Of a stretch of DNA of 64,000 bases, positions 9,905 through 19,314 are shown piece by piece. The notes under the pieces are model-generated. The model saw nothing but the letters and a program-made list of their open reading frames with translations. It had not been told where the DNA came from and did no database searches. Made by a program: the position numbers and the translations under genes. Source of the DNA: Lysobacter sp. (lineage in GTDB: Bacteria > Pseudomonadota > Gammaproteobacteria > Xanthomonadales > Xanthomonadaceae); assembly GCA_008015835.1 (NCBI GenBank), contig SSGH01000017.1:60723-124722 (forward strand). The letters run 5' to 3'. Every line of letters begins with the position of its first letter. Positions within the stretch are counted from its first letter, which is position 1.

Positions 9905-10864
9905 TCAGGCGTAGAACGCTTCGAGCGCGCCCGCCCCGAGCGCGACGCTCTCGCCCGCCGCGCTCAGATGCAGCAACAAGCCCGACATCGAGACGACATC
10001 CTGCCGATTGTGGTCGACCACACGGCGCAGATCGCGCGCATCGCCGCCGCGCAGATAACGCAGCCAGGCGCCGGGCGCTTCGCTACCCGGCAGGTCGTCT
10101 TCGCGCGCGACGCCGAGCACGCGGCGTTCGAGCGTGGCGAGCCGGCAATTCTCCCAACGCCCGCGATAGCGGCGACGCGACGGGTACAGCAAATCGACGT
10201 GCGCCAAACCCGCCAGCGGATTCGGCATGCGCGCGAGACGATAACGCGCCGCGAGCAAGGGCGCGTCGTAGCTTTTGCCGTTGAAACTGACCAGCACGGC
10301 GGCGTCGTTTGCATCGCGCTTTTCGCCGCGCCCGGTTTCTTCGGCGAATGCGGCCAGCAGCTCGCGTTCGGCCGCGAGCGCGGTGATCCACCATTGCCGC
10401 ACGCGCAAACCGGCATCGCACCAACGCGCCGCGCCGATCATGAAGGCGCGCGTGCCGGTGCCGCCGGCTAGTCCGGTGGTTTCGGTGTCGAAGAACAACA
10501 GGTCGCGCATCGACAGGGCATCGCGTCGATCGAATGCGCCGCAGAGCGTCGCGGGCCATGCGCGTTCGGGCACGAGAGTCTCGACGAAGCGTAGGCCCGG
10601 CGCGATTTCAACGCCCGGCAGCGCGCGATCGAGCGCGCGCGGCGCAGGCGCGACGGCGGGTGCGCGCACGCGCAGCAGTCGACGCAGATCTTCGATGGTG
10701 TGCGCCGCGGGTGGCGTCTCGATGCGCCGCGACGTATCGGGCGGCGCATCGGGCGCCACCGCGACCGCATTCGCGACCTCCGACGAAGACGCGCCGCCGG
10801 CCTGTCGCCGCAGCGCGCGCAAACGCTCGCGCGCCGCATCCGGCGCATCGAGGCGCGCATTCAA
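9905..10864 (-). CDS. mrfB: MrfB/YprB-type ribonuclease H-like exonuclease
   Basis: 319 residues. The RNase H-fold DnaQ-like exonuclease core carries LLFFDTETTGLAGGTG (ExoI, Asp-Glu pair), VSFNGKSYDAPLL (ExoII) and VVDHNRQDVVSM (ExoIII with Asp). This arrangement is that of Bacillus YprB/MrfB, the nuclease partner of MrfA in mitomycin C lesion repair. TTG 10864 is chosen because it overlaps the helicase stop codon and gives the family-like N-terminus LDAPDAARERLRALRRQAG; the ATG at 10860 is in another frame. Being directly downstream of the helicase and translationally coupled supports a joint role in DNA repair. Unlike many homologues there is no obvious TPR tail, so the protein is shorter. 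Substrate is inferred from homologues. Confidence 0.82.
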   Translation of the reverse strand: MNARLDAPDAARERLRALRRQAGGASSSEVANAVAVAPDAPPDTSRRIETPPAAHTIEDLRRLLRVRAPAVAPAPRALDRALPGVEIAPGLRFVETLVPERAWPATLCGAFDRRDALSMRDLLFFDTETTGLAGGTGTRAFMIGAARWCDAGLRVRQWWITALAAERELLAAFAEETGRGEKRDANDAAVLVSFNGKSYDAPLLAARYRLARMPNPLAGLAHVDLLYPSRRRYRGRWENCRLATLERRVLGVAREDDLPGSEAPGAWLRYLRGGDARDLRRVVDHNRQDVVSMSGLLLHLSAAGESVALGAGALEAFYA

Positions 10865-13422
10865 TGGACGAGACTCTCGGCGGCGCTCGCGGCATCGTTC
10901 GCCGTCGAAAGCGCCCGCAGCGCGCGGCGCGCATGCGTCTTGAAGGTCGCGTCTTCTCGCGCCGATTCTCCTTCGTCCGAGACCAGCACCGGGCCGACGC
11001 AGGCCGGGCAACCGACGGCGCAGTCGCAGCCGTCGATCAAGTCGAGCGCGCGCCGCACGAGTTCCGCCTGCCGCGTCCACAGCGGCTCGGAGAGACCGAC
11101 GCCGCCCGGGTAATTGTCGTAGAGATAGATCGTCGGCGAAAAACGGGGCGTCGCGTCGAGCGATTCCGATCCGCCCGCATCGTCGTGCCGCACACGCCCA
11201 TGCCCATCGCTGCCGGCCGTCGCGAACCACGCGCCGTCGCCGCTGCCGACTGCCTTCTGCAGATCGGCGCCGTCGGCCATCACCGCGATCCGCGCGACGG
11301 TGTGCAGCGCGTACGCGGCGCCGAGCACGCCGTCGAGCGCGTCTTGCCGCGAACCGAACGTCCGCTCCAATACGGACTGCGGCAAGCGCCACCACACCGC
11401 GGTGGTGTGCATCTCCAAATCCGGCAACGTCACCGGGCCGTAGCCGATGTTCTCGTGCGTGTAATAGCGGATTTTCTTGTAGCCGGCGACGCGGCGCACC
11501 ACATGCACTTCGCCGTGATCGCAAGCGCCCTCGCCCGCGGTCGCGGTGTCGAAAGCCTCCAACACTTTCAGTTTGGTGTAGTCGATCGCATCGGTGTAGT
11601 AATCGACATGAGTGCGCGTGACGTACGCCTTGCGGCCGTCCCAGTCCAGGCGCTCCACTTGGTACGGCACCGACTGCACCATGTGGATCGCGCCCTCGTA
11701 CAACATCAACGGCGCGGAGGCGTAATCCACTTCGGCGATGATGGTTTGGCGGCCGTCGCTGCGATCCACCACCACGAAATTGCCGTCGGCCACCGAGCGC
11801 AGACTCACCGCATTCGCCGGGTAGCTGTCGGCGATCCATTCCCAGGCCGCACCCTCGGCGTGCAACACGCCGTCTTCCGTCAACAAATCGAGAAACGCGC
11901 GCGGATCCACCGGCCCGAACCCGTCGCCATCGCAGAACGGCAATTCGAACGCGGCGCAGCGGATGTGATCGAGCAAAATCACCGGTTGATTCGCGGCGAT
12001 GCGCGCATGCTCCGGCGGCGCATCGCCGAAGAATTCGGGATGGCGCACGATGTATTGATCCAGCGGATCGGAACTCGCCACCAACACGCCGACCGACGGC
12101 CGCTGACGACGCCCCGCGCGCCCGAACCGCTGCCAGGTCGCGGCGATCGAACCGGGATAGCCGTTGAGCACCACCACATCCAAACTGCCGATGTCCACGC
12201 CCAGTTCCAACGCGGAGGTGGCGACGATGCCGTCGATGCGCCCGGCGCGCATCGCGCGTTCGGCCTCGCGACGCTCGCTCGGCAAATAGCCGCCGCGATA
12301 CGCACGAATCCGCGGCGGTTTGCGCGGGTCGTGATCGAACACGTCTTTCAAATACTTCGTCAGCACTTCCACCATCGTGCGCGACGACGCGAAGATCAGC
12401 GTTTTCAACCCGGCCTTGATCGCCATGCGCGCGATGCGCGTGCTCTGCGAACGCGCCGAGGCGCGCAGGCCCAGATCGCGATTGACGACCGGCGGGTTCC
12501 ACAGCAGCACATGCTTGTCGCCGGTGGGCGCGCCGGATTCGGTCAGCGCCGTCGTCGGCCGCTCGATCAAGGCCTCGGCGTGCGCTTTCGGATTGCCGAT
12601 GGTGGCCGAGCAAAGAATGAACTGCGGCCGCGCGCCGTAAAACGCGCAGATACGCATCAACCGGCGCAGTACGTTCGCCAGATGCGAACCGAACACGCCG
12701 CGATAGGTATGGATTTCGTCGATCACCACATAGCGCAGATTCTCGAACAACTGCGCCCATTTCGTGTGATGCGGCAAAATACCCTGATGCAGCATGTCGG
12801 GATTGGTGACGACGATATCGCCGTTCAGACGAATCGCGCGGCGCTGATCGCCCGGCGTATCGCCGTCGAAGGTCGCCGCGCGCAAGCTCAAATCGCCGGC
12901 CGCGTTCAATTCCAACAACTCCGCGACTTGATCCTGCGCCAGCGCTTTGGTCGGAAACAGATACAGCGCTTTCGATCGATCGCGCATCGCCGCCGCGACC
13001 ACCGGCAGCGTGTAGCACAGCGATTTGCCCGAAGCCGTCGGTGTCACCACCACCACGTCCTCGCCGCGCTGCGCCGCGTCCCAGGCTTCGGCCTGATGGC
13101 TGTAGAGCTGCGTCACTCCACGCGCACGCAGCGCGGCGGCCAGCGCTTCGGGCAGATCGTCGGGGAACGGCGCATAGCGTCCTTCGCGCCCCGGCCGCAT
13201 GAACGCGCCGGTGACGCGATCGGCGTATTTGTGCTGCAGGCGCGAGGCCAGTTCGCCGCCGTTCGCCGAAGGCGGACGCATCGGCGGCGGGAACGGCGCA
13301 TGCGATACGTCGGTTTGCGAAAGCGCGGTTGAGGGCCGCGAAGGCGCCGCAGGCAGCCGATCGGACAACGATGCGGAAGTTGCGTCGGCATGCGGGGCGC
13401 GAATCGACGTCGATGAGGGCAT
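10861..13422 (-). CDS. mrfA: MrfA/YprA-type DEAD/DEAH-box helicase with C-terminal zinc-binding domain
   Basis: 853 residues. An N-terminal ~55-residue disordered stretch is followed by the helicase: TPTASGKS (Walker A), VIDEIHTY (DEVH-like box), SATIGN (motif III), TSALELGVDIG and QRFGRAGR (motifs V and VI). Near the C-terminus a CDCAVGCPAC cluster supplies four cysteines as in the DUF1998/MrfA zinc site. Bacillus MrfA is a 3'-to-5' helicase that acts with MrfB to remove mitomycin adducts independently of UvrABC. The downstream nuclease gene overlaps its stop codon. The ATG at 13422 has a GAGCCCGC context without a strong ribosome site; an internal start near the MRPPSANGGELASRL region is possible. 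Confidence 0.9.
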   Translation of the reverse strand: MPSSTSIRAPHADATSASLSDRLPAAPSRPSTALSQTDVSHAPFPPPMRPPSANGGELASRLQHKYADRVTGAFMRPGREGRYAPFPDDLPEALAAALRARGVTQLYSHQAEAWDAAQRGEDVVVVTPTASGKSLCYTLPVVAAAMRDRSKALYLFPTKALAQDQVAELLELNAAGDLSLRAATFDGDTPGDQRRAIRLNGDIVVTNPDMLHQGILPHHTKWAQLFENLRYVVIDEIHTYRGVFGSHLANVLRRLMRICAFYGARPQFILCSATIGNPKAHAEALIERPTTALTESGAPTGDKHVLLWNPPVVNRDLGLRASARSQSTRIARMAIKAGLKTLIFASSRTMVEVLTKYLKDVFDHDPRKPPRIRAYRGGYLPSERREAERAMRAGRIDGIVATSALELGVDIGSLDVVVLNGYPGSIAATWQRFGRAGRRQRPSVGVLVASSDPLDQYIVRHPEFFGDAPPEHARIAANQPVILLDHIRCAAFELPFCDGDGFGPVDPRAFLDLLTEDGVLHAEGAAWEWIADSYPANAVSLRSVADGNFVVVDRSDGRQTIIAEVDYASAPLMLYEGAIHMVQSVPYQVERLDWDGRKAYVTRTHVDYYTDAIDYTKLKVLEAFDTATAGEGACDHGEVHVVRRVAGYKKIRYYTHENIGYGPVTLPDLEMHTTAVWWRLPQSVLERTFGSRQDALDGVLGAAYALHTVARIAVMADGADLQKAVGSGDGAWFATAGSDGHGRVRHDDAGGSESLDATPRFSPTIYLYDNYPGGVGLSEPLWTRQAELVRRALDLIDGCDCAVGCPACVGPVLVSDEGESAREDATFKTHARRALRALSTANDAASAAESLVH

Positions 13423-13518
13423 AGCGGGCTCCGGTCGGACCCCGCTGGATACCCTGTGCGCGTCTCAGGCGATGAGATCGACCGCGGCGTCGGCCCGCGG
13501 CTTCAGCGGCCTCTGCGT

Positions 13519-14754
13519 TCAGGGCATCGCCCAGAACGCCATTTCCCCATACTCCCAGCGCCAGGGCGCGCCGGTCTTGCCCAATACGAACTCGACCAAT
13601 CGCGGAAATGCCGCTTCGGCGCGAACGTCGTTGGCGAGAATGACCACGCAGCGTTGCCGATGTTGTACGCACACCATCGTGTTGCCGGTGGAATCGTTAT
13701 GACCGCCTTTCATGAAGCCCGCGCCTTGCGGGCCGTCGAAGACGACGACGCCCAGGCCGGCCGCGAGCGTTGGGTTGCGCTGATCGACGGGGAGCTCCGG
13801 CTGCAGCGATGGAAACTGCGTTGCGGCCGTCATCGCAAGCTGCGGCGCGATCAAGGCTTTGCGCGATGCGGCGGTCAGACCTTCGCCGCGCACGTAACCC
13901 GCCGCGAATTTCGCGATGTCGTCGATGCTGGTGTCCATCGAGCCGGCGGCGCGCACCTTGCTGCGTTCGTCGTGAGGTTCGACGCTGCCGTCGCTCTTCC
14001 AACCGTCGGCGAGATTCGCGGCGAAATCCGGGCGCCAGATCATGCTGGTGTTCGTCATGCCGAAACGGTCGAATACGCGACGCTGCATTTCGACGCCGAC
14101 ATCCAAGCCCAGGCCGCGTTCCAGCACGAACTGCAGCAGGATGAAGCCTTCGCCCGAATAGGCGTAGCGCGCGCCCGGATCGAAATGAAAGCGCAACTTG
14201 CCGTCGGGCTCGACGAACGCGAAGTTGGCGAAGCCGACGCTGTGCGTCAGCACATGGCGCGCGGTGATAGAACGCCAACGTTCGTCGCCGGCGAGATCGA
14301 CCCAGGGCGCGTATTTGTCTTCGTTCGGATAGTCGGGCAAAGGGCGTTCGAGATACTGCGCGAGCGGCCGGTCGAGATCGAGACGCCCTTCGTCGACGAG
14401 CTGCATCACCATGTAGGCGAATGCGGATTTGGTGAGCGAAGCGCCGTACATGATCGTGTCCTTCTGCAGCGGCGCGGCGGCGGCGTTACGGTCGCCGTAG
14501 CGGCGCACGCGCACGACGCGACCGCGATCGATGATCGCGATCGCCAACCCGCGCGCCTGCGTCGCGGCCATGGCGCGGGCGACTTCGGCGTCGATTTCGG
14601 CGTCGGTCGGGAGGGCGGCTAGGCAGGGCATCGTCGCCGCCAGCACCCAACCGGCGGCGATCGAGGCAAGCCTAGCGGCCAGACGACCGGGCCGGGTGCG
14701 GTCGCGCGGCAGGTGGTCTGGGACGGGGGTTGCGTGCTGTAGGACGTGCGACAT
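13519..14754 (-). CDS. Class C beta-lactamase-like serine hydrolase
   Basis: 411 residues from ATG 14754, which has GGAGAAA nine bases upstream; a longer frame to 14925 adds Arg-rich residues without support. A hydrophobic segment at ~30-45 (ASIAAGWVLAATMPCLAAL) suggests export. The catalytic SxxK motif is S106-L-T-K109, the tyrosine motif is Y199-S-G, and KGGHNDSTGN near the C-terminus corresponds to the third (HxG/KTG-like) motif. Such proteins include AmpC-like penicillin-binding hydrolases, esterases and D-aminopeptidases; the substrate cannot be told. It is divergently transcribed from the sigma factor gene, about 190 bases apart. Confidence 0.85.
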   Translation of the reverse strand: MSHVLQHATPVPDHLPRDRTRPGRLAARLASIAAGWVLAATMPCLAALPTDAEIDAEVARAMAATQARGLAIAIIDRGRVVRVRRYGDRNAAAAPLQKDTIMYGASLTKSAFAYMVMQLVDEGRLDLDRPLAQYLERPLPDYPNEDKYAPWVDLAGDERWRSITARHVLTHSVGFANFAFVEPDGKLRFHFDPGARYAYSGEGFILLQFVLERGLGLDVGVEMQRRVFDRFGMTNTSMIWRPDFAANLADGWKSDGSVEPHDERSKVRAAGSMDTSIDDIAKFAAGYVRGEGLTAASRKALIAPQLAMTAATQFPSLQPELPVDQRNPTLAAGLGVVVFDGPQGAGFMKGGHNDSTGNTMVCVQHRQRCVVILANDVRAEAAFPRLVEFVLGKTGAPWRWEYGEMAFWAMP

Positions 14755-14944
14755 GGCGGTTTCTCCGAGGATTCGCATCCTTCGACGCACGGGAGGGCGC
14801 GAACTTACATCGCCGCGTACCGCCGCTCTCCGAGCGCTCGCATCGGCGGTTGTAAGATCGTGCGCCTTGGCGCGTCTTATCGGCATCCCATCCGCATCGA
14901 GCCGGTCGATGTCGTCCCTCAACACCCTGCACAGGAGCGTCTTC

Positions 14945-15466
14945 GTGACCGATCTCGGCGAGTCCGACGCGCCCGAAGCGCTCGCGCATCAATACGGGCG
15001 GGCGGTGTTCAAAGCCGCTTATCGGGTGTTGGGCGATGCCGCACTGGCCGAAGATGTGCAGCAGGAGGTGTTCCTGCGGCTGCTCGAAGCGCCGCCTACG
15101 GACGTGAAGTCCTGGCCGGCGTATCTCAGCGCGTCCGCCGTTCGCGGCGCGATCGACGTATTGCGTCGCCAGCGGCGCTGGTGGCGCGTGTTGCCGCTGT
15201 GGAGCGCGCAGGAACCCACCGCCGCGCCGTCGGCGGAGCACGCGAGCATCGAGCGCGAACACGCGCAGCGGCTACGCGCCGCGCTGGCCGCACTGCCGCG
15301 CCGCGAAGCGCAATGTTTCGGTCTGCGCTATTTGCAGGGCCTCGACATCGGCGACATCGCGCAGGCGCTCGAGATGAGCGAGAACAACGTCAATGTCACC
15401 CTGCATCGCGCACGCCGCCGACTCGAATCGCGGCTGGGCGACGCCGCCGCGGAGATCGCGCCATGA
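14945..15466 (+). CDS. ECF-type RNA polymerase sigma factor
   Basis: 173 residues. Region 2 spans ~15-80 (YGRAVFKAAYRVLGDAALAEDVQQEVFLRLLE) and region 4 ~110-165 (LPRREAQCFGLRYLQGLDIGDIAQALEMSENNVNVTLHRARRRL, a helix-turn-helix). GTG 14945 is chosen because AGGAG lies 7 bases upstream (14933-14937); an in-frame ATG at 14909 has no ribosome site. The stop overlaps the next start (ATGA), so the sigma factor and its membrane partner are translationally coupled, as expected for a sigma/anti-sigma pair. No target promoter was identified. Confidence 0.87.
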   Translation: MTDLGESDAPEALAHQYGRAVFKAAYRVLGDAALAEDVQQEVFLRLLEAPPTDVKSWPAYLSASAVRGAIDVLRRQRRWWRVLPLWSAQEPTAAPSAEHASIEREHAQRLRAALAALPRREAQCFGLRYLQGLDIGDIAQALEMSENNVNVTLHRARRRLESRLGDAAAEIAP

Positions 15467-16257
15467 ACCGTCGATTCGAAAACGAATTGTCGCCTTCCCT
15501 CAAATCCTCGCTGCGCAGCTTAGAGACTGCTGCGGACGGCGATGTCGTCGAAGCGGCCGCCGAGGCCGCGCAAGCGCGGTTGCCGGCACGGCTTGCGCGC
15601 GCGCAGGGTGCGACGCGTACGCGCGCGGCATCGCGCAGCGGCTGGGCGGTCGCGGTCGGCGCGACGATCGCGCTCGCGGTGGGCCTCGTCATTCCGATGC
15701 TGTCGAGCGATAGCGACGCGTTCGCGGCGGCGCAAGCGCGGTTTCGCGATTTCGACACCTTATGGATGACCGTCGCTCAGCGCTTCGGCGACGGCGCGAC
15801 GACCACCTCGCGCACCGTGGTCGATGCGCGCGGCGTGGTGCGCACCGACGTGGGCACGCAACTGAGCGTCATCGTCGACGCGCCGCGCGGCCGCATTCTT
15901 ACGCTGCAGCACGAGCCGCGACAGGCCATGATCGCACCGATCCCGAAAACGGCCGCCGCGCAAGGCGGCGCGTTGCCGTGGCTGGAAGAACTCCGCGCGT
16001 TCAAGGGCCACGCCATCGCCTTGAAGGAAACGCGCATCATCGACGGTCGCACCGCGCATGGCTGGCGATTGCGACTGCCGGGTGGGGCGATGACGCTGTG
16101 GGCCGACGAAAACGATCTGCCGCTGGCGATGCGCCAAGAAGGCGGCGGCGGATTGCAGATCGACTATCGCTTCGAATTCGACCGACCCATTCCGCCGGAG
16201 TTGCTGAGCAGCGATCCACCCGCCGGGTATACGCCGGTGGCGCCGGACGACGAGTGA
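15463..16257 (+). CDS. Single-pass membrane protein, probable anti-sigma partner of the ECF factor
   Basis: 264 residues. The N-terminal ~60 residues are cytosolic and Ala/Arg-rich, a single transmembrane segment lies at ~65-82 (WAVAVGATIALAVGLVIPML), and residues ~85-264 are extracytoplasmic with beta-rich repeats (TTSRTVVDARGVVRTDVGTQ, ILTLQHEPRQAMIAPI) reminiscent of a LolA/RseB-like outer domain. The ATGA overlap with the sigma gene and the topology support an anti-sigma role; there is no zinc HxxxCxxC motif, so the sigma-binding mode is unknown. The function is inferred from context. Confidence 0.72.
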   Translation: MNRRFENELSPSLKSSLRSLETAADGDVVEAAAEAAQARLPARLARAQGATRTRAASRSGWAVAVGATIALAVGLVIPMLSSDSDAFAAAQARFRDFDTLWMTVAQRFGDGATTTSRTVVDARGVVRTDVGTQLSVIVDAPRGRILTLQHEPRQAMIAPIPKTAAAQGGALPWLEELRAFKGHAIALKETRIIDGRTAHGWRLRLPGGAMTLWADENDLPLAMRQEGGGGLQIDYRFEFDRPIPPELLSSDPPAGYTPVAPDDE

Positions 16258-16360
16258 TGCGGCGTCGGCCGTCGATGCCCTCGCATCAGGCGCGGGGGCG
16301 CTCCCAACGACGGAGGCCTCACGCCTTGTCGCGGCACCGCCCGCTTGTCATCATCGGCGC

Positions 16361-17197
16361 ATGCGCCACGACGACGACTTCGCCTACGACGCGCCCGCAC
16401 ACGACGGGCCGGCGCTGATCGGTCCGCACGATCCGCCGCCGTTCGTCGCGCTGTCCGGCGCGTCCACGCGCGCGCTGCTGCTGTGCGACCACGCCTCCGC
16501 TGCGGTGCCGGCGTCGTTGTCGCAGCTCGGCTTGCCGCCGTCCGAATTCGCGCGCCACATCGCCGTCGATCTGCATGCCGCCGACGTCACCCGCGCCCTC
16601 GCCGCGCGGCTGGGCCTGCCCGCGTTTCTGCACGGCTATTCGCGACTGGTGATCGACGCCAATCGCGAATACGACGACGCCACGCTGTGCCCCGCGGTCA
16701 GCGACGGCACGCTGGTGCCGGGCAACCGCGATCTCGGTGAAGCCGCGCGTCGGCAGCGCTGGCGGCAGATCCATCAGCCGTATCACCGCGCCGTGTCCGA
16801 ATGGCTGCATGCGCGTATGGCCGCGGGCGAATGTCCGGCGCTGATTTCGATTCACAGTTTCGCGCCGGAACTGGGCGGCGTGCGTCGACGTTGGCCGATC
16901 GCGGTGCTGTGGAACGAAGACGGGCGCATGGCGCTACCGTTCATGCGCGCGCTGCGCGAACTCGACGGCCTCGACGTGGGCGATAACGAACCGTATTCGG
17001 GCCGCGTCGGTTTCGGCTACACCATCGCCGAACACGCCGAGAACTACGGCTTGCCGCATTTGCTGATCGAACTGCGGCAGGACGTGCTGGCCGACGAGGC
17101 GCAACGCGCGCAGTGGGTCGACGTGATCGTACGTCGGCTGTCGCCGCTGCTCGACAATCCGGCGCTGTATCGCCGTTTCGAACCCGCGATGGCGTAG
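16361..17197 (+). CDS. N-formylglutamate amidohydrolase family protein
   Basis: 278 residues of the FGase family: ALLLCDHAS near the N-terminus, HIAVDLHAADV and RLVIDANREYDD in the middle, SIHSFAPELGG (metal/active-site region) and a C-terminal LIELRQDVLADE. Family enzymes hydrolyse N-formyl-L-glutamate at the end of histidine degradation, but hut genes are absent here. The next gene is an ATP-grasp ligase 35 bases downstream, so this member may instead cleave a small amide made by, or feeding, that ligase. No signal peptide; a cytosolic enzyme. Confidence 0.85.
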   Translation: MRHDDDFAYDAPAHDGPALIGPHDPPPFVALSGASTRALLLCDHASAAVPASLSQLGLPPSEFARHIAVDLHAADVTRALAARLGLPAFLHGYSRLVIDANREYDDATLCPAVSDGTLVPGNRDLGEAARRQRWRQIHQPYHRAVSEWLHARMAAGECPALISIHSFAPELGGVRRRWPIAVLWNEDGRMALPFMRALRELDGLDVGDNEPYSGRVGFGYTIAEHAENYGLPHLLIELRQDVLADEAQRAQWVDVIVRRLSPLLDNPALYRRFEPAMA

Positions 17198-17232
17198 CGC
17201 GCGCGGAGGCCGAACGATCAGGAGAGACGTTC

Positions 17233-18789
17233 ATGCACGACGATCCGCCACCGCGAACCATGGCCGAAGATTCGAGCGACGACGCCGCCCAAGACGAGCT
17301 CCGCGCGCGTTTCCTCGCGCTGCAAACGCGGCTCGACCCGATGTTTCGCGAGGTCTACGCCGATCCGCTGGCCGAACGCACGGTGGTGGTGATTCCGGGC
17401 TTGAGCCTCGATCAAGACACGCTGTCCCATATCGTCGGCGTGTCGCATTACGAAGAACGGCAGTTGAGCATGCTGATGCTGCTGCGCCTGCCGCGCACGC
17501 GCGTGGTGTACGTCACCAGCACGCCGATCGACGGCACGGTGATCGACTATTACCTCAGCCTGCTCTCGGGCGTGCCCAGCGATCACGCGCGGCGGCGTTT
17601 GACCTTGCTGTCGGCCTACGACGCCAGCCCGCGCTCGCTCACCGCGAAAATTCTCGATCGCCCGCGCCTGCTGCAGCGCATTCGCGACGCGATCGCCGAC
17701 CCCGCCACCGCGCATCTGAGCTGTTTCAACGCCACCGACGACGAAGTCGCGCTCGCGGTGAAGCTCGGCATTCCGCTGTACGCCTGCGACCCCGCGCTCG
17801 GTTGGCTGGGCAGCAAAAGCGGCGGTCGTCGCGCGTTCCGCGAAGCCGATATCGCGCTGCCCGACGGCGCCGAAGATCTACGCGATCTGCCCGCGCTGTG
17901 CGAGGCGCTCGCCGCGTTGAAACGTCGGCATCCCGCGCTGCGCCGCGCGGTGGTGAAACTGGAGGAAGGCTTTTCCGGCGAAGGCAATGCGGTGTTCGAT
18001 TACGACAACGCCACCATCGACATCGATGCCGCGACGATCGAGGCGCAACTGCCGCTGCGCCTGAAACCCGAAGCGCAAGGCCTGTCGGCCGAACGCTATC
18101 TCGCGAAATTCGCCGAGATGGGCGGCATCGTCGAAGCCTGGATCGACGGCGACGACAAACGCTCGCCGTCGGTGCAGATGCGCATCAACGCCTTGGGCGC
18201 GCTCGAAATCATTTCCACGCACGACCAACTGCTCGGCGGGCCGAGCGGGCAAGTGTTTCTCGGCAGCACGTTTCCGGCCGACGCGCGCTATCGCGCCTCG
18301 CTGCAGGCCGCGGGCGCGCGCATCGGCGACGTGCTGCGCGGCTACGGCGTGCTCGGCCGTTTCAGCGTCGACTTCGTCACCGTGCGCGACGGCGACGATT
18401 GGACGCACTACGCCATCGAAATCAATCTGCGCAAAGGCGGCACCACGCTGCCGTTCCAAATGCTGCAATTCCTCACCGACGGCCGCTACGATCCCGACCG
18501 CTGCGTCTTCCTCACGCCCACCGGCCAGCAGCGCGTGTATCGCGCCACCGACAATCTATGCCGGTCCGAATACCGCCGCCTCACCCCCGACGACTTGGTC
18601 GACCTGATCGTCGAACACCGCCTGCACTTCGACCCCACGCGCCAACAAGGCGTCGTCTTCAACCTGATCGGCGCCCTCAGCGAACACGGCAAACTCAGCC
18701 TCGTCAGCATCGCCGACACGCCGGAGAACGCCGACGACCTGTATCGCCGCACGGTGGCGACGATCGACCGCGAAGTCGGCGTGCGTTAG
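17233..18789 (+). CDS. ATP-grasp ligase, PGM1-related
   Basis: 518 residues, start supported by GGAGAG seven bases upstream. N-terminal ~200 residues contain VVVIPGLSLDQDTLSHIVG and LSMLMLLRLPRTRVVYVTSTP, a segment characteristic of PGM1-like (pheganomycin peptide ligase-related) ATP-grasp proteins. The ATP-grasp core follows (VVKLEEGFSGEGNAVFDY; VDFVTVRDG; YAIEINLRKGGTTLPF, the Glu-x-Asn metal ligand pair). The reaction would be ATP-dependent amide bond formation between a carboxylate and an amine; substrates are unknown. The neighbouring amidohydrolase suggests a two-gene pathway. No other natural-product genes are nearby. Confidence 0.83.
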   Translation: MHDDPPPRTMAEDSSDDAAQDELRARFLALQTRLDPMFREVYADPLAERTVVVIPGLSLDQDTLSHIVGVSHYEERQLSMLMLLRLPRTRVVYVTSTPIDGTVIDYYLSLLSGVPSDHARRRLTLLSAYDASPRSLTAKILDRPRLLQRIRDAIADPATAHLSCFNATDDEVALAVKLGIPLYACDPALGWLGSKSGGRRAFREADIALPDGAEDLRDLPALCEALAALKRRHPALRRAVVKLEEGFSGEGNAVFDYDNATIDIDAATIEAQLPLRLKPEAQGLSAERYLAKFAEMGGIVEAWIDGDDKRSPSVQMRINALGALEIISTHDQLLGGPSGQVFLGSTFPADARYRASLQAAGARIGDVLRGYGVLGRFSVDFVTVRDGDDWTHYAIEINLRKGGTTLPFQMLQFLTDGRYDPDRCVFLTPTGQQRVYRATDNLCRSEYRRLTPDDLVDLIVEHRLHFDPTRQQGVVFNLIGALSEHGKLSLVSIADTPENADDLYRRTVATIDREVGVR

Positions 18790-18814
18790 CGCCGGGGAAC
18801 GCCGCCATCGCGGC

Positions 18815-19078
18815 TCAATGCAGCGCCGTCACCGAGGCATGCAGATGCGCATCCTCCAGCGCGCGTCGCAGACGCATTTCCACGTCCTGCAGACCGCCCA
18901 GACTCTGCGGCGCGTACAGCGTGTAGACCGCGCGCTGGCTGCCGTAGGCGTCCTTGCGCCCCACGCTGACGTTGCCGATGCCGCACGCCTTCGCCCACAG
19001 CGCGCGCAGCGCCTGCGGGCCGATGCTCGCCGTGCCGCTGAGGGTGAACGTGAACAATGCGATGTGATGCGAGGACAT
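18815..19078 (-). CDS. Small conserved hypothetical protein
   Basis: 87 residues beginning MSSHHIALFTFTLSGTASIGP. It has an alternating beta-alpha pattern (VSVGRKDAYGSQRAVYTLYAP; LQDVEMRLRRALEDAHLHASV) that suggests a compact ferredoxin-like fold. The ATG at 19078 is chosen because upstream residues in the longer frame are Arg/Pro-rich and non-coding in character. It is convergent with the ATP-grasp gene. No function recognised. Confidence 0.6.
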   Translation of the reverse strand: MSSHHIALFTFTLSGTASIGPQALRALWAKACGIGNVSVGRKDAYGSQRAVYTLYAPQSLGGLQDVEMRLRRALEDAHLHASVTALH

Positions 19079-19314
19079 GCGAACGATCCGCTCGGCGCCC
19101 GAGTATGCGCGCTTTCGACGCGAGGAAGGCCGTTGCGTTCGTCGCCGCGGGGCCGGAACGGCCCGAAACGGATAAATCCTCGCGTTATCCGGTAGGATGG
19201 GGCTGCACCGCATCGCCTCGCGCGTCCCGTCCGGCCGATTCCAACGTCCCTCGCTGCGCTCCCCTCCACGCGTCACCGCCCCTTCGCCGGGGTGACGTCT
19301 CCTCGGGAGCGTTC

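Noticed and set aside
9905..13672. A 1255-codon open frame on the minus strand
   Set aside because: Its first ~930 codons are Arg/Ala-rich shadow of the mrfA-like helicase in another frame; only the last ~319 codons (nuclease) are real.
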